Assembly (NCBI GenBank): GCA_016841645.1
Contig: JAENYS010000012.1
Location: 19,020-83,019 of the forward strand
Reading direction: 5' to 3'
Source of the DNA: Desulfoscipio geothermicus
Lineage (GTDB): Bacteria; Bacillota; Desulfotomaculia; Desulfotomaculales; Desulfallaceae
Length of the DNA stretch: 64,000 nucleotides
Shown one piece after another: positions 51,392 to 59,933 of this stretch. A model generated the notes under the pieces. It was not told the origin of the DNA. It did no database searches and saw nothing but the letters and a program-made list of their open reading frames with translations. How positions within the stretch are numbered: the stretch's first letter is position 1; each line of letters starts with the position of its first letter. Position numbers and translations under genes: made by a program.

Positions 51392-51428
51392 AGATCTAGT
51401 ATTATATTAATACTAGGTCTTTTTTTGT
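51392..51428 (+). terminator. Leaky terminator between antitoxin RNA and toxin gene
   Basis: AGATCTAGTATTA pairs with TAATACTAGGTCT across a 3-base loop and is followed by TTTTTTTG. In type III systems this stem sets the ratio of antitoxin RNA to toxin mRNA. Confidence 0.85.
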
Positions 51429-51443
51429 CAAGAGGAAAACTAT

Positions 51444-51920
51444 ATGACCAAGAATATAATTGAATTCAGACAGCTAACTTCGGATTTCTATAAAGATAAC
51501 CAGTTAGTTGAAATGCTTGATAAAGGGATAGATAAAGGAAGAGGATACGGTGTACTTTTGGTAGATGTTAAAGGAGTAAAATTTGCTATTCCTGTTCGCT
51601 CTAAGATGCATATAAACCATAAATTTTGTTTTACAACCAGAATCTATGAAGATAAAGGTAAAAGAGTACGCCATGGACTAGATTATTCAAAAGCGGTTAT
51701 CATTAAAGAAAAACGATATGTTTCCCAATCGCAGTTTTTTTTAGAAAACAGAAATGATTATAATAAAATTAATCGGAGACAACATCACATAAAATCTGAG
51801 TTTGAAAAATATATTGAAAAATATATTAAAGCAGTTCAAAATGATGATCAGAATATCCTTAGAGAGTACAGATATTCAACTTTACAAAACTATCACGACG
51901 AATTAAATCTTAATAAATAA
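51444..51920 (+). CDS. Type III toxin, TenpN-like endoribonuclease
   Basis: A 158-residue basic protein with GAGGAAAA before the ATG. It begins IEFRQLTSDFYKDNQLVEML, then RGYGVLLVDVKGVKFAIPVR, KGKRVRHGLDYSKAVIIKEK, and YIKAVQNDDQNILREYRYST and LQNYHDELN. This layout fits the TenpIN family of type III toxins (ToxN-fold ribonucleases that self-process the antitoxin RNA). Type III systems act as plasmid stabilisers and in phage defence by abortive infection. It lies between two identical tRNA-Cys genes. The family assignment is from memory of motifs; ToxN or CptN subfamilies are less likely. Confidence 0.82.
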   Translation: MTKNIIEFRQLTSDFYKDNQLVEMLDKGIDKGRGYGVLLVDVKGVKFAIPVRSKMHINHKFCFTTRIYEDKGKRVRHGLDYSKAVIIKEKRYVSQSQFFLENRNDYNKINRRQHHIKSEFEKYIEKYIKAVQNDDQNILREYRYSTLQNYHDELNLNK

Positions 51921-52162
51921 AAATAAACTAGGCCTGTTATTGGCCCGGCTATTTATTATGGGTGTGAATATTCTTTAGTGTAAATGGAATAATCATCCTA
52001 AATTTGACGATAATATTATTGCAGCATAAATGGGTCAATGGGCTAACCTTTCGATGGGCATTGTGTCGGTCTTATAAGTTTTTACAGTAACCTGTGGCAG
52101 AGGATTTTTCGATGGCAGGGGATTTACTTTCACTGAAAAAATCCTCTGCCGTAAAAACGAAA

Positions 52163-52190
52163 GACGTCTAGCTGTTAATAGCTAGACGTC
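52163..52190 (-). terminator. Hairpin behind the second tRNA-Cys
   Basis: GACGTCTAGCT and AGCTAGACGTC pair perfectly across 6 bases. The minus strand continues TTTCGTTTTT, so it would end the leftward tRNA-Cys transcript. Confidence 0.65.
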
Positions 52191-52227
52191 CTCAAACCCG
52201 CATGCTTGTTGGGTTTTTCGTCATTGG

Positions 52228-52299
52228 AGGCGACACCCGGATTTGAACCGGGGGATAAAGGATTTGCAGTCCTCTGCCTTACCACTTGGCTATGTCGCC
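52228..52299 (-). tRNA. tRNA-Cys (GCA), copy 2
   Basis: Identical in sequence to copy 1: GGCGACA/TGTCGCC acceptor, CTGCAAA anticodon loop, discriminator T and encoded CCA (52225-52227). The shared stretch covers 78 bases (50749-50826 and 52225-52302), so the two form a direct repeat around the 1.4-kb toxin-antitoxin islet. Confidence 0.97.
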
Positions 52300-52434
52300 T
52301 TGTTTATTTGTTCGCCGTATCGCAGTATTAATATTAGCAAATTACCGCCGGTCAGTCAAGGGGGTAATTTGCACCAAGCAACAACAATATAAATAAAAAG
52401 CTTCAGACGGAAAGGATGCGCAACCGCATCCTTT

Positions 52435-53805
52435 CTAATCATCTGTCAGTTTAGCCGGCTCAGCCGGCACATCAGGTTCTACTGGTACATCAGGCTCTGC
52501 CGGCACTACCTGCGCTGCCGCCGCCGCATTCACCAGACCGGCCCCCTGGTCATAAGCCGAGTATTGGCTAAAGAAACGGCAGGAATTTATCAGCCGCCCC
52601 TTGACCTGGTCGGGGCTGAGCTCAGGTTCGACTTCTAAAAGTAAGGCTACCACCCCACAACAAATGGGCGCAGCCATAGAAGTGCCGGATAGCACGGTAT
52701 AGTTATCATCATACCGGGATGCGCTGTCACTTTTATCCAACTTCGAACGAGGTGACCGCAAAGAAATAATATTACTGCCCGGTGTTACCAGGTCGGGTTT
52801 GGCAAGCCCATCTATGGTAGGGCCACGGCTGGAGAAATCAGCCACTGCATCATCGTATATATCAATGGAATTAAAATCATTGGAAGCTCCTACTGTTATA
52901 ATAACCGGATCAATGGCCGGACTACTAATGGTTTTTTCGGCGGGCCCCTCATTACCGGCAGCTACGCAAACTACAACACCGGATCGCCAGAGTTCTTCTA
53001 CTGCCAGGCACAGCGGGTCTTCTTTATAAGACTGCTCTGCAGTACCTCCCAGGGAAAGATTAGCTAATTTAATATTGTGCTGCTCACGATTATCCCTGCA
53101 CCATTGCACAGCATCAATGATAGTTGAAAGACTGCCCGACCCGTATTTGTCCATCACCTTTAGGCCTACCAGACCAGCTCCCGGCGCCGGGCCACGAAAT
53201 TTACCGGCAGAGCGGTCGCCATTCCCGGCAATACAACCTGCTACGTGAGTACCGTGACCGTTATCGTCATAAGCTTCTGTTTTATTACCGACGAAATCCT
53301 TAAAAAAGGTTATCCTGCCGGCTAAATCAGGGTGAGGATATATTCCGGTATCTATCACCGCAACTGTTACTCCGGCCCCGGTATATTGCGCCTCGTCCGG
53401 TGATTGCCACAAATCGGGGGCTCCCACCGTTGGGGCAGCAATATTTAGAAGCGCTTTTACCTCGTAGTCATGCCAGACTTTAACCACAGACTTATGCTGC
53501 ACCACTTGTTCCAACCGCTCTGTACTGAGTTCCGCTGAAACCGCGTGAATAATACCCAGCTCTCTTTTTACCTTGATCCCCAGCATGCTGGAAAGCGTGT
53601 GCAGTCCACCAGCAACCCTAAGCAATGGGTCGAACTGGATAATCACCTGATGCTTATGCCACTTTCTTTTGAATCTGCGCACCAATCCTTGCAAAAAACA
53701 AGGCACAAATTTAACAGGCTTATAGTCGGAAATTACCCGTTTCTTTAAATTGACGCACATTTTGAACCTGTTTTCACGTATCCATTTGACATGATGGAAT
53801 AACAT
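52435..53805 (-). CDS. Subtilisin-like serine protease (S8)
   Basis: 456 residues. Residues 50-120 look like an inhibitor_I9-type propeptide. The catalytic triad is Asp152 (VAVIDTGIYPHPDL), His184 (DNGHGTHVAGCIAG) and Ser375 (VLSGTSMAAPICCGVVALLL), with the oxyanion Asn in VCVAAGNEGPAEK. There is no signal peptide, so it may work inside the cell or spore. The tail has a short Pro-Glu-Pro-Asp-Val repeat (EPDVPVEPDVPAEP). AGGAGG lies 7 bases before the ATG. It lies alone between tRNA genes. Confidence 0.92.
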   Translation of the reverse strand: MLFHHVKWIRENRFKMCVNLKKRVISDYKPVKFVPCFLQGLVRRFKRKWHKHQVIIQFDPLLRVAGGLHTLSSMLGIKVKRELGIIHAVSAELSTERLEQVVQHKSVVKVWHDYEVKALLNIAAPTVGAPDLWQSPDEAQYTGAGVTVAVIDTGIYPHPDLAGRITFFKDFVGNKTEAYDDNGHGTHVAGCIAGNGDRSAGKFRGPAPGAGLVGLKVMDKYGSGSLSTIIDAVQWCRDNREQHNIKLANLSLGGTAEQSYKEDPLCLAVEELWRSGVVVCVAAGNEGPAEKTISSPAIDPVIITVGASNDFNSIDIYDDAVADFSSRGPTIDGLAKPDLVTPGSNIISLRSPRSKLDKSDSASRYDDNYTVLSGTSMAAPICCGVVALLLEVEPELSPDQVKGRLINSCRFFSQYSAYDQGAGLVNAAAAAQVVPAEPDVPVEPDVPAEPAKLTDD

Positions 53806-53961
53806 TTTAAAACCTCCTTTGTTTCAATTAATTAACATGTTATTCCACCACGGAAAAATGCGTGACTATCTAATTTTAAGGGAAGCAGAGGGAAGAAAAA
53901 ACAGGCTGGGCAAAAAAAATAATAACCCGCCCCTATGGCAGGTTATTCTCTAATAAACTGG

Positions 53962-54033
53962 AGCGGAAGACGGGATTCGAACCCGCGACCCTCGCCTTGG
54001 CAAGGCGATGCTCTACCACTGAGCTACTTCCGC
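53962..54033 (-). tRNA. tRNA-Gly (GCC)
   Basis: Acceptor GCGGAAG/CTTCCGC, D arm TAGCTCAGTGGTAGAGC, anticodon loop TTGCCAA, T arm GGGTTCGAATCCC, discriminator T, CCA encoded at 53959-53961. Confidence 0.96.
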
Positions 54034-54039
54034 ATATGG

Positions 54040-54112
<73 letters not shown>

Positions 54113-54121
54113 TTATACTGG

Positions 54122-54195
54122 CGGAGCTGACGGGAATCGAACCCGCGATCTTCGGCGTGACAGGCCGACATGTTAGACCGCTACACCACAGCTCC
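54122..54195 (-). tRNA. tRNA-Asp (GTC)
   Basis: Acceptor GGAGCTG/CAGCTCC, D arm with GGTGTAGCGGTCTAACA, anticodon loop CTGTCAC (GTC), discriminator G, CCA encoded at 54119-54121. It is the first tRNA of the leftward Asp-Phe-Gly cluster. Confidence 0.96.
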
Positions 54196-54272
54196 GCGCT
54201 TACCATAAACCGGTTTCCAAATGGCACCCGGCTCACTGACAATGTTAAGTATACAAAAAAAACGCTTTTATG

Positions 54273-55145
54273 TCAAATGGAATTTTCTTTACCAAACAGT
54301 AAAATTGCCTCCCGCACCAACTTGGCCGCCAGCAGTGCAGTGCGGTCGGTCTGGTCGTACACCGGGCAAACCTCCACCAAATCCATACCCACCACATTTA
54401 ATCCCTTAAGCATATACAATGCCGCTATGATTTCAGAAGAACTGCACCCGCCAGGCTCAGGCGTGCCCGTGCCCGGGGCAAAAGCGGGATCAACTACATC
54501 AATATCCAAAGTAACATATACCGGACACCCGTGCAGCCGGTCAATGACTTGCCGCAACGGGGTTAGAATTTCAAAAGGATAAAACCCGGTGTTTTCGCGC
54601 CCGTAAGCAAATTCGTCAGCAGTACCGGAACGGATCCCGAACTGAAAAACGTTATGGCTACCCACCACTTCCGCCACCCGGCGCATCACCGTGGCGTGAG
54701 ACATACTCTCCCCCAGATAATCGTTGCGCAGGTCGGCATGAGCGTCAAAATGCAGCACGGTTAGATCGCGATATTTTTGGGCCATTTGCTTTACCGGCGC
54801 CAAAGTTATCAAATGCTCGCCGCCCAAAACCAGCAGGAACTTTTCGTCCTTCAGCAGCCTACCAACTACTTCCTCCAGCCGGAGCAAGCTCTGTGGTACA
54901 TTCCCGAAAGGCAGCAGAACATCACCGGCATCATAGTAACTATAATCCCTCAAATCCTTCTGCTGGTAGGGACTATATTCCTCCAGTCCTACGGAAACCT
55001 CCCGAATTCGCCTGGGACCGGAACGGGTGCCCGGCCTATAGCTAACAGTAAAATCCATTGGCGCGCCCAAAACTACCAGGCGTGACAGGTGGTAATCAGT
55101 GATGGCACCCATAAACCCCCCGCAACGTTCCAAAAGCTCGTCCAT
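54273..55145 (-). CDS. speB: Agmatinase
   Basis: A 290-residue ureohydrolase. The two-Mn site is formed by LVLGGEHLITLA, TVLHFDAHADLRNDYLGESM and VYVTLDIDVVDPAFAPGTGT followed by PEPGG. It splits agmatine into putrescine and urea. ATG 55145 is chosen for the AGGTGGTG site upstream. It is the last gene of a leftward polyamine operon and starts about 20 bases after the stop of the spermidine synthase. Confidence 0.92.
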   Translation of the reverse strand: MDELLERCGGFMGAITDYHLSRLVVLGAPMDFTVSYRPGTRSGPRRIREVSVGLEEYSPYQQKDLRDYSYYDAGDVLLPFGNVPQSLLRLEEVVGRLLKDEKFLLVLGGEHLITLAPVKQMAQKYRDLTVLHFDAHADLRNDYLGESMSHATVMRRVAEVVGSHNVFQFGIRSGTADEFAYGRENTGFYPFEILTPLRQVIDRLHGCPVYVTLDIDVVDPAFAPGTGTPEPGGCSSSEIIAALYMLKGLNVVGMDLVEVCPVYDQTDRTALLAAKLVREAILLFGKENSI

Positions 55146-55166
55146 TGTCCACACCACCTATAACTA

Positions 55167-56003
55167 TTATCTCGGCAATAATTCCTTTACAAAGGGCTGT
55201 AGCATAAAGGCGGCACGGTGTATTTCAGACGAATACCACTTGGTTTTCAGGGCTGATATTTTATCCTCGTCTACATCCACCGCCAGCGGGTCATACTTTT
55301 TAGAACCCATAGTAAAAGTCCAGTAGCCGCCGGGATAAGTGGGCACCACAGCCCAGAACAACCTGGTCACCGGGAATATACCCTTCACGGTAGTGGTTAC
55401 TTGTTTAATAAGCTCACTATTAAAGAAAGGTGATTCAGTCTGAGCTACGAACAACCCGTCCTCAGTCAATGCATCGTAAACACTGCTATAAAAATCCTCG
55501 CTAAAAAGACCTACCGCCGGGCCAACCGGGTCGGTGGAGTCTACAATAATCATATCATAAACACCTTTATTTTCCTGAACATGTTTGATACCATCATCCA
55601 CCACTATTTCTACCCGGGGATCTTCAAAACCCACACTTAATTCGGGAAAGAATTTTTTGGCCACATCTATGACCATCTGGTCAATTTCTACGTGCACAAC
55701 CTTCTCAATTCCCTCATGCTTAACAATTTCCCGTACCGCGCCCCCGTCACCGCCGCCGATAACCAGCACTTTTTTGGGGTTGGGATGAGTATTTAGACCC
55801 ACATGGGTAATCATTTCGTGGTAAACAAATTCATCTTTAATATTAGTCTGAATTACATTATCCAGAGTAAGCATGCGCCCGAATTCAAGTGTATCTAGAA
55901 CCGCCACCTTTTGAAAAGGTGACTGGCCACTGAACAGGACCTGCCGCACCCGGCAACCAATGCGCAAATCTTTAGTTTGATCTTCGGTAAACCATACCTC
56001 CAA
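55167..56003 (-). CDS. speE: Spermidine synthase
   Basis: A 278-residue aminopropyltransferase. EVWFTEDQTKDLRIGCRVRQ, QKVAVLDTLEFGRMLTLDNV, VLVIGGGDGGAVREIVKHEG and DMIIVDSTDPVGPAVGLFSE are family motifs, with the catalytic Asp in the last. It adds an aminopropyl group from decarboxylated SAM to putrescine made by the neighbour. No speD is present, so the donor-forming enzyme must be elsewhere. It starts 22 bases after the arginine decarboxylase gene. Confidence 0.95.
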   Translation of the reverse strand: MEVWFTEDQTKDLRIGCRVRQVLFSGQSPFQKVAVLDTLEFGRMLTLDNVIQTNIKDEFVYHEMITHVGLNTHPNPKKVLVIGGGDGGAVREIVKHEGIEKVVHVEIDQMVIDVAKKFFPELSVGFEDPRVEIVVDDGIKHVQENKGVYDMIIVDSTDPVGPAVGLFSEDFYSSVYDALTEDGLFVAQTESPFFNSELIKQVTTTVKGIFPVTRLFWAVVPTYPGGYWTFTMGSKKYDPLAVDVDEDKISALKTKWYSSEIHRAAFMLQPFVKELLPR

Positions 56004-56024
56004 CTGTAATCCCTCCTGAGCTAT

Positions 56025-56483
56025 TTAATAATACATGGGTACGGCTGCCAGTGCGCAACCCACTTTTTCTACCCGGTGCTCTACAGCGGATATTTTAATA
56101 TCCATTAATTCCATACCCCGCGACGCAAAGGCCTCCCGGAGCATGGACTCAATTTTAGCCACTGCCTCATCACGACTGCATCGCCCGGCAAATTCCATAA
56201 TCACGCCAAAGGTGTCTGCAGAAAAACCTACTCCTACCGCAGCAGCAATCTGCTCGCCAGGCACATTACTGCAGATAAACCCGTAAGCGGTGGGCACCAA
56301 TGATCCGGGAGGAATAACTAAATCGTGATCGTATTCTGCAGCGGGGGGCAATATGCTACTCACTTTAAGCAAATTAATATTACCGATTCTACCTGCCAGC
56401 AACGCATTATCAAACGCGGTCAGCTCACTGTAACCTTCCGCGGCAGCGGCTGTTAAAAAAAACTTCTTTGGGGTAGGCAACAT
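56025..56483 (-). CDS. pdaD: Pyruvoyl-dependent arginine decarboxylase
   Basis: A 152-residue proenzyme. NLLKVSSILPPAAEYDHDLV holds the self-cleavage site between Ser42 and Ser43; the second Ser becomes the pyruvoyl group. PPGSLVPTAYGFICSNVPGE and FGVIMEFAGRCSRDEAV complete the PvlArgDC fold. It converts arginine to agmatine. With speE and speB it forms a short arginine-to-spermidine pathway. Length matches the archaeal and bacterial family. Confidence 0.93.
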   Translation of the reverse strand: MLPTPKKFFLTAAAAEGYSELTAFDNALLAGRIGNINLLKVSSILPPAAEYDHDLVIPPGSLVPTAYGFICSNVPGEQIAAAVGVGFSADTFGVIMEFAGRCSRDEAVAKIESMLREAFASRGMELMDIKISAVEHRVEKVGCALAAVPMYY

Positions 56484-56662
56484 GGTTAAAGTCCCCTTCC
56501 AATACTAATTTTGCAAAACAACAAAGTTTATTATATCAAACCCTAGAAAAAAATAAACTGTATAATTCTACATTTATCGTTACTTTTATTACTTTTGCGC
56601 ATATAACCCGGACAGCGTGACATATTAAAAAAGACTACTGGGAAAAGGAGGTTTTTAACAAT

Positions 56663-57136
56663 ATGAAAACAGTTTTAAGTACTTTCCCCAACCGGGATGC
56701 AGCGGAAAAAGCAGTAGCCGAACTGCGCCGGAAGGGGTTTGACAAAGACATATCCATCGTAGCCAGGGACGAGCAAAACAGGGAAAAGAACCAATACACC
56801 ACTATGGGCACCGATAACATCACAGATGGCGCCACCACCGGTGGTATGCTGGGCGGACTAACCGGGCTCGCCGTAGGGGCCGGCGCGCTGGCCATCCCTG
56901 GCATTGGACCGCTGATTGCCGCCGGTCCCATAGCCGGGCTTCTCTCCGGTGCCGCCACCGGTGGCATTGCCGGCGGATTGGTGGACTGGGGCATACCCCA
57001 GGACCGCAGCAAATTTTATGAGGAAAGAGTTAAGCAGGGCAGCATTTTGGTATCTATCCACACCGACGATAACCACATCAACGAAGCCGCCGACACTCTA
57101 AGGCGCTTTGGCGCACAGGATGTGGAAACCCACTAA
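56663..57136 (+). CDS. General stress protein 17M-like, glycine-zipper protein
   Basis: 157 residues. The N-terminus TVLSTFPNRDAAEKAVAELR with GFDKDISIVAR and the C-terminal SILVSIHTDDNHINEAADTL form the ferredoxin-like YflT fold. A central Gly/Ala-rich segment (GMLGGLTGLAVGAGALAIPG; AGLLSGAATGGIAGGLVDWG) may insert in membranes. Function is unknown, but related genes are stress-induced. GGAGG precedes the ATG. Confidence 0.82.
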   Translation: MKTVLSTFPNRDAAEKAVAELRRKGFDKDISIVARDEQNREKNQYTTMGTDNITDGATTGGMLGGLTGLAVGAGALAIPGIGPLIAAGPIAGLLSGAATGGIAGGLVDWGIPQDRSKFYEERVKQGSILVSIHTDDNHINEAADTLRRFGAQDVETH

Positions 57137-57159
57137 AGAGATATTTTAAAAGGACCATT

Positions 57160-57187
57160 AAAAAAGACGCCGAACAGCGTCTTTTTT
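57160..57187. terminator. Bidirectional terminator between convergent genes
   Basis: AAAAAGACGC and GCGTCTTTTT pair across 6 bases with A and T runs on both sides. It serves the stress protein gene and the convergent TIM-barrel gene. Confidence 0.88.
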
Positions 57188-58041
57188 TACTTCATAGATT
57201 GGTAAATTTGCCGGTAAACCAGTGCATCCTCAGCCTGCCGCCCGGCGGACTCACAGATTACCGTGGGGGTCATTTTCCTTTCACCGATCAGCCGGGCCAA
57301 GTGCGCAAAATCCGGGCCATACCCTTCATCCAGCGTGGTGCGGTGCCGGCGTTCGCCCGCCCGGGAAAATTCTATAGGGCTAAAATGAATATGCAAACTT
57401 CTTACCGCCCCGGCGCCCAGCACCGCCTCAATTCGGTCCAACACCACACTAAAACTTGCCTCATCCTTCAAGGCACCCACCCCGGCAGCATGCAGGTGGC
57501 CGAAATCAATAGCCGGTACTACCTTTTTGCCCACGGTGCACAGTTCCAGAATTTCATCCAGGTTGCCCAGTTGGGCCGGTTTGCCCATTGTCTCCGGTGC
57601 CACCGCTATATCCCCCAATCCCTCTGCCCGGGCCGTATCCAGCAACTCCGCCAGGTTTTCTTTAGCCCGGCGCAATGCGGCAGGCCGGTCATCCCCCACT
57701 TTGCCACCCGGATGCATTACCACAATCCGCGCGCCCATCCACTTGGCAACGCGTAGCGCATCCAGGAAGTGCTTGCGAGTTTTATCTCTAATCCCCTGGT
57801 CCGTAGCTCCCAAACTAATATAGTAAGGCGCGTGAATGCTTAACGTGACATTATACTCCCTGGCCGCCTCACCCAATTTTACTGCGGTTGCTTCCTTTAT
57901 ATGTACTCCCCGGACACACTGATATTCATAGGTATTGAGCCCCAGGCCGGCCAGCCACTCGGGCATGTCCAGCGAAGACTTAAAGCCTGCCGCATAAAAA
58001 GAATCGCTATTTCCCGCCGGACCAAATCGCACTTCTGTCAT
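57187..58041 (-). CDS. Endonuclease IV-like TIM-barrel protein
   Basis: 284 residues of the AP-endonuclease-2 / xylose isomerase-like TIM barrel. NTYEYQCVRGVHIKEATAVK, LSIHAPYYISLGATDQGIRD, ARIVVMHPGGKVGD, VAPETMGKPAQLGNLDEILE, PAIDFGHLHAAGVG and SLHIHFSPIEFS contain the His, Glu and Asp positions used for three zinc ions in Nfo. It could repair abasic sites or act on a sugar; the first is more likely since HMHPG, ETM and DFGH blocks follow Nfo. Stand-alone gene. Confidence 0.8.
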   Translation of the reverse strand: MTEVRFGPAGNSDSFYAAGFKSSLDMPEWLAGLGLNTYEYQCVRGVHIKEATAVKLGEAAREYNVTLSIHAPYYISLGATDQGIRDKTRKHFLDALRVAKWMGARIVVMHPGGKVGDDRPAALRRAKENLAELLDTARAEGLGDIAVAPETMGKPAQLGNLDEILELCTVGKKVVPAIDFGHLHAAGVGALKDEASFSVVLDRIEAVLGAGAVRSLHIHFSPIEFSRAGERRHRTTLDEGYGPDFAHLARLIGERKMTPTVICESAGRQAEDALVYRQIYQSMK

Positions 58042-58267
58042 ACCTGCATTCCCTTCTCTATTTAATATGCATATATCTTACCATATTAGCAGCACATTGC
58101 CACATTCTGATGAACAACAAAACAATTGCATTGAATGGCAACCGGCAAACTTGAAACATCAAAACAAATATTTAAGACCCGTTGGATATAAAAAGGATAT
58201 TTAATTATTTTACAGTATTTGTATATTATAGTTTTTTATCGCATTTAATACATGGAGGATGATAAAA

Positions 58268-59905
58268 ATGACGAAGCCTTTTAATGTGCTAGTTTTAAGC
58301 CTGCTTGGCCTTTTGGCGCTGGCCCTGCTTATTCAACCTAGAACCGGCCATGAAATGCAAAACACAATGCAAGCACCCGACAACAAGCGTATTGTAATCG
58401 CTCAGCAGTACACCGTATCCACATTAGACCCGGCAACCGTTACAGACACCGGTTCAATCCGGTTAATTGCCAACATTTTTGAAGGGCTGGTGCGGTTTAA
58501 ACCGGGCACTACCCAAATAGAGCCCTGCCTGGCTACGTCCTGGAAGATTTCCGAAGACGGGCTAATCTACACCTTTAACCTGCGCCAGGGCGTCAGTTTC
58601 CACGACGGCATCGCGCTCGACGCAGCGGCAGTGCGAGCAAGCGTGCAAAGACAGATGAGCAACCAGACCGCCAAGATTACTACCTACGCTGGTTTTGTAT
58701 ATGCGCCGTTGGACAAGATAAAGATTATTGACCGGTATACTATCGAGTTTCATTTAAAATATCCCTACTCGCCGTTTTTAAACAACCTGGCAATGCCTAT
58801 GGCGGCACCGGTAGTCAGCCCGGTAACAACAGGGCTGACTACTGATCAATTTGGCGCTCACCCGGCGGGCACCGGCCCGTTTTACTATGCAGGAGAAGTA
58901 AACAACGGGTTACTCCTTAAGACCAACCCCGGTTACTGGGATGACCCGCCGGCGGCAGATGAAGTATTGTTTGTTAGCGAACCCAGGGTTGACCGGAGAG
59001 TGCAAAAGTTGCTGGGCGGTCATATTGATATTGCCCTTGACCTGACCTTTGCTCAAACAGCACAATTGCGTTTTAAGGGGTATCCGGTGCTGCGGGCTAC
59101 CGGCCTGGATATCGGCTATCTGGGCTTTTATACTGACCGTCGGCCGTTCAATAAACCGGAAGCGCGACAAGCGGTGGCCTGCTCATTAAACCACCAGGAC
59201 ATATTAGAAAAGTTATGGCCCCAGGAAACACGCCCGGCTCATGGACCGCTGCCGCCAAGCGTACTTGGTTACGACACGGAACTAACCCAGATTGGCTACG
59301 CACCGGATAAGGTCGCTCAACTATTACAGGCAGCTAGTTATACAAAAGAGATGTCCTTTACTCTAATTACTTATACAGATATACGCCCATATAGTCCCAG
59401 AGGTGGTAATATCTTGGCAGAGGCACTGGCCAGGTCACTGGCTGATCATAACATTATCGTCAAAGTACAGGCTTATCCATGGGAGCAATTCAAACAAGCA
59501 CTTGCCCACCGGGAAGGGGACGCTTTTTTATATGGCTGGATCAGCGACAACGGCGACCCGGATAATTTTTTATATACCTTGCTAGCTGAAAATCAGGTAA
59601 AAAACGGGCTAAATATCACCGGTTATCAAAATGCAGAGCTGGAAATATTGCTTGTAAGTGGCCGTCAGACTATTGACCCAAATACAAGGCAGCGAATCTA
59701 TCGCCAAGCACAGCAAATTATCAACCGTGACGTACCCTGGCTGATACTAAACCATAGCTTTCATTATGCCGCCACCTCCCCCCGGGTGCAAGGCTTTTTA
59801 TTAAATCCAACAGACTGGCCGGTAATGAATAGGGTGAGCAAAATACCATTAAATTCCTTAAATATTAGTGCAAATTTGGTACATAATAGGTTCGAAAGAT
59901 TTTAA
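58268..59905 (+). CDS. Family 5 extracellular solute-binding protein (peptide/nickel type)
   Basis: 545 residues. An N-terminal helix (FNVLVLSLLGLLALALLIQP) without a clear lipobox is followed by the SBP_bac_5 fold: ISEDGLIYTFNLRQGVSFHD, GTGPFYYAGEVNNGLLLKTN, RPFNKPEARQAVACSLNHQD and GDAFLYGWISDNGDPDNFLY. These proteins deliver peptides, nickel-chelates or similar ligands to ABC importers. No permease or ATPase genes are nearby, so the partner and ligand are unknown. ATG 58268 lies 8 bases after GGAGG; ATG 58259 is too close to it. Confidence 0.9.
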   Translation: MTKPFNVLVLSLLGLLALALLIQPRTGHEMQNTMQAPDNKRIVIAQQYTVSTLDPATVTDTGSIRLIANIFEGLVRFKPGTTQIEPCLATSWKISEDGLIYTFNLRQGVSFHDGIALDAAAVRASVQRQMSNQTAKITTYAGFVYAPLDKIKIIDRYTIEFHLKYPYSPFLNNLAMPMAAPVVSPVTTGLTTDQFGAHPAGTGPFYYAGEVNNGLLLKTNPGYWDDPPAADEVLFVSEPRVDRRVQKLLGGHIDIALDLTFAQTAQLRFKGYPVLRATGLDIGYLGFYTDRRPFNKPEARQAVACSLNHQDILEKLWPQETRPAHGPLPPSVLGYDTELTQIGYAPDKVAQLLQAASYTKEMSFTLITYTDIRPYSPRGGNILAEALARSLADHNIIVKVQAYPWEQFKQALAHREGDAFLYGWISDNGDPDNFLYTLLAENQVKNGLNITGYQNAELEILLVSGRQTIDPNTRQRIYRQAQQIINRDVPWLILNHSFHYAATSPRVQGFLLNPTDWPVMNRVSKIPLNSLNISANLVHNRFERF

Positions 59906-59933
59906 CCAAAACAATTCCAAGGGGGGTATTAAA

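Noticed and set aside
54273..56483. Possible operon with arginine or SAM riboswitch
   Set aside because: The 180-base region upstream of the arginine decarboxylase shows no recognisable aptamer or terminator.
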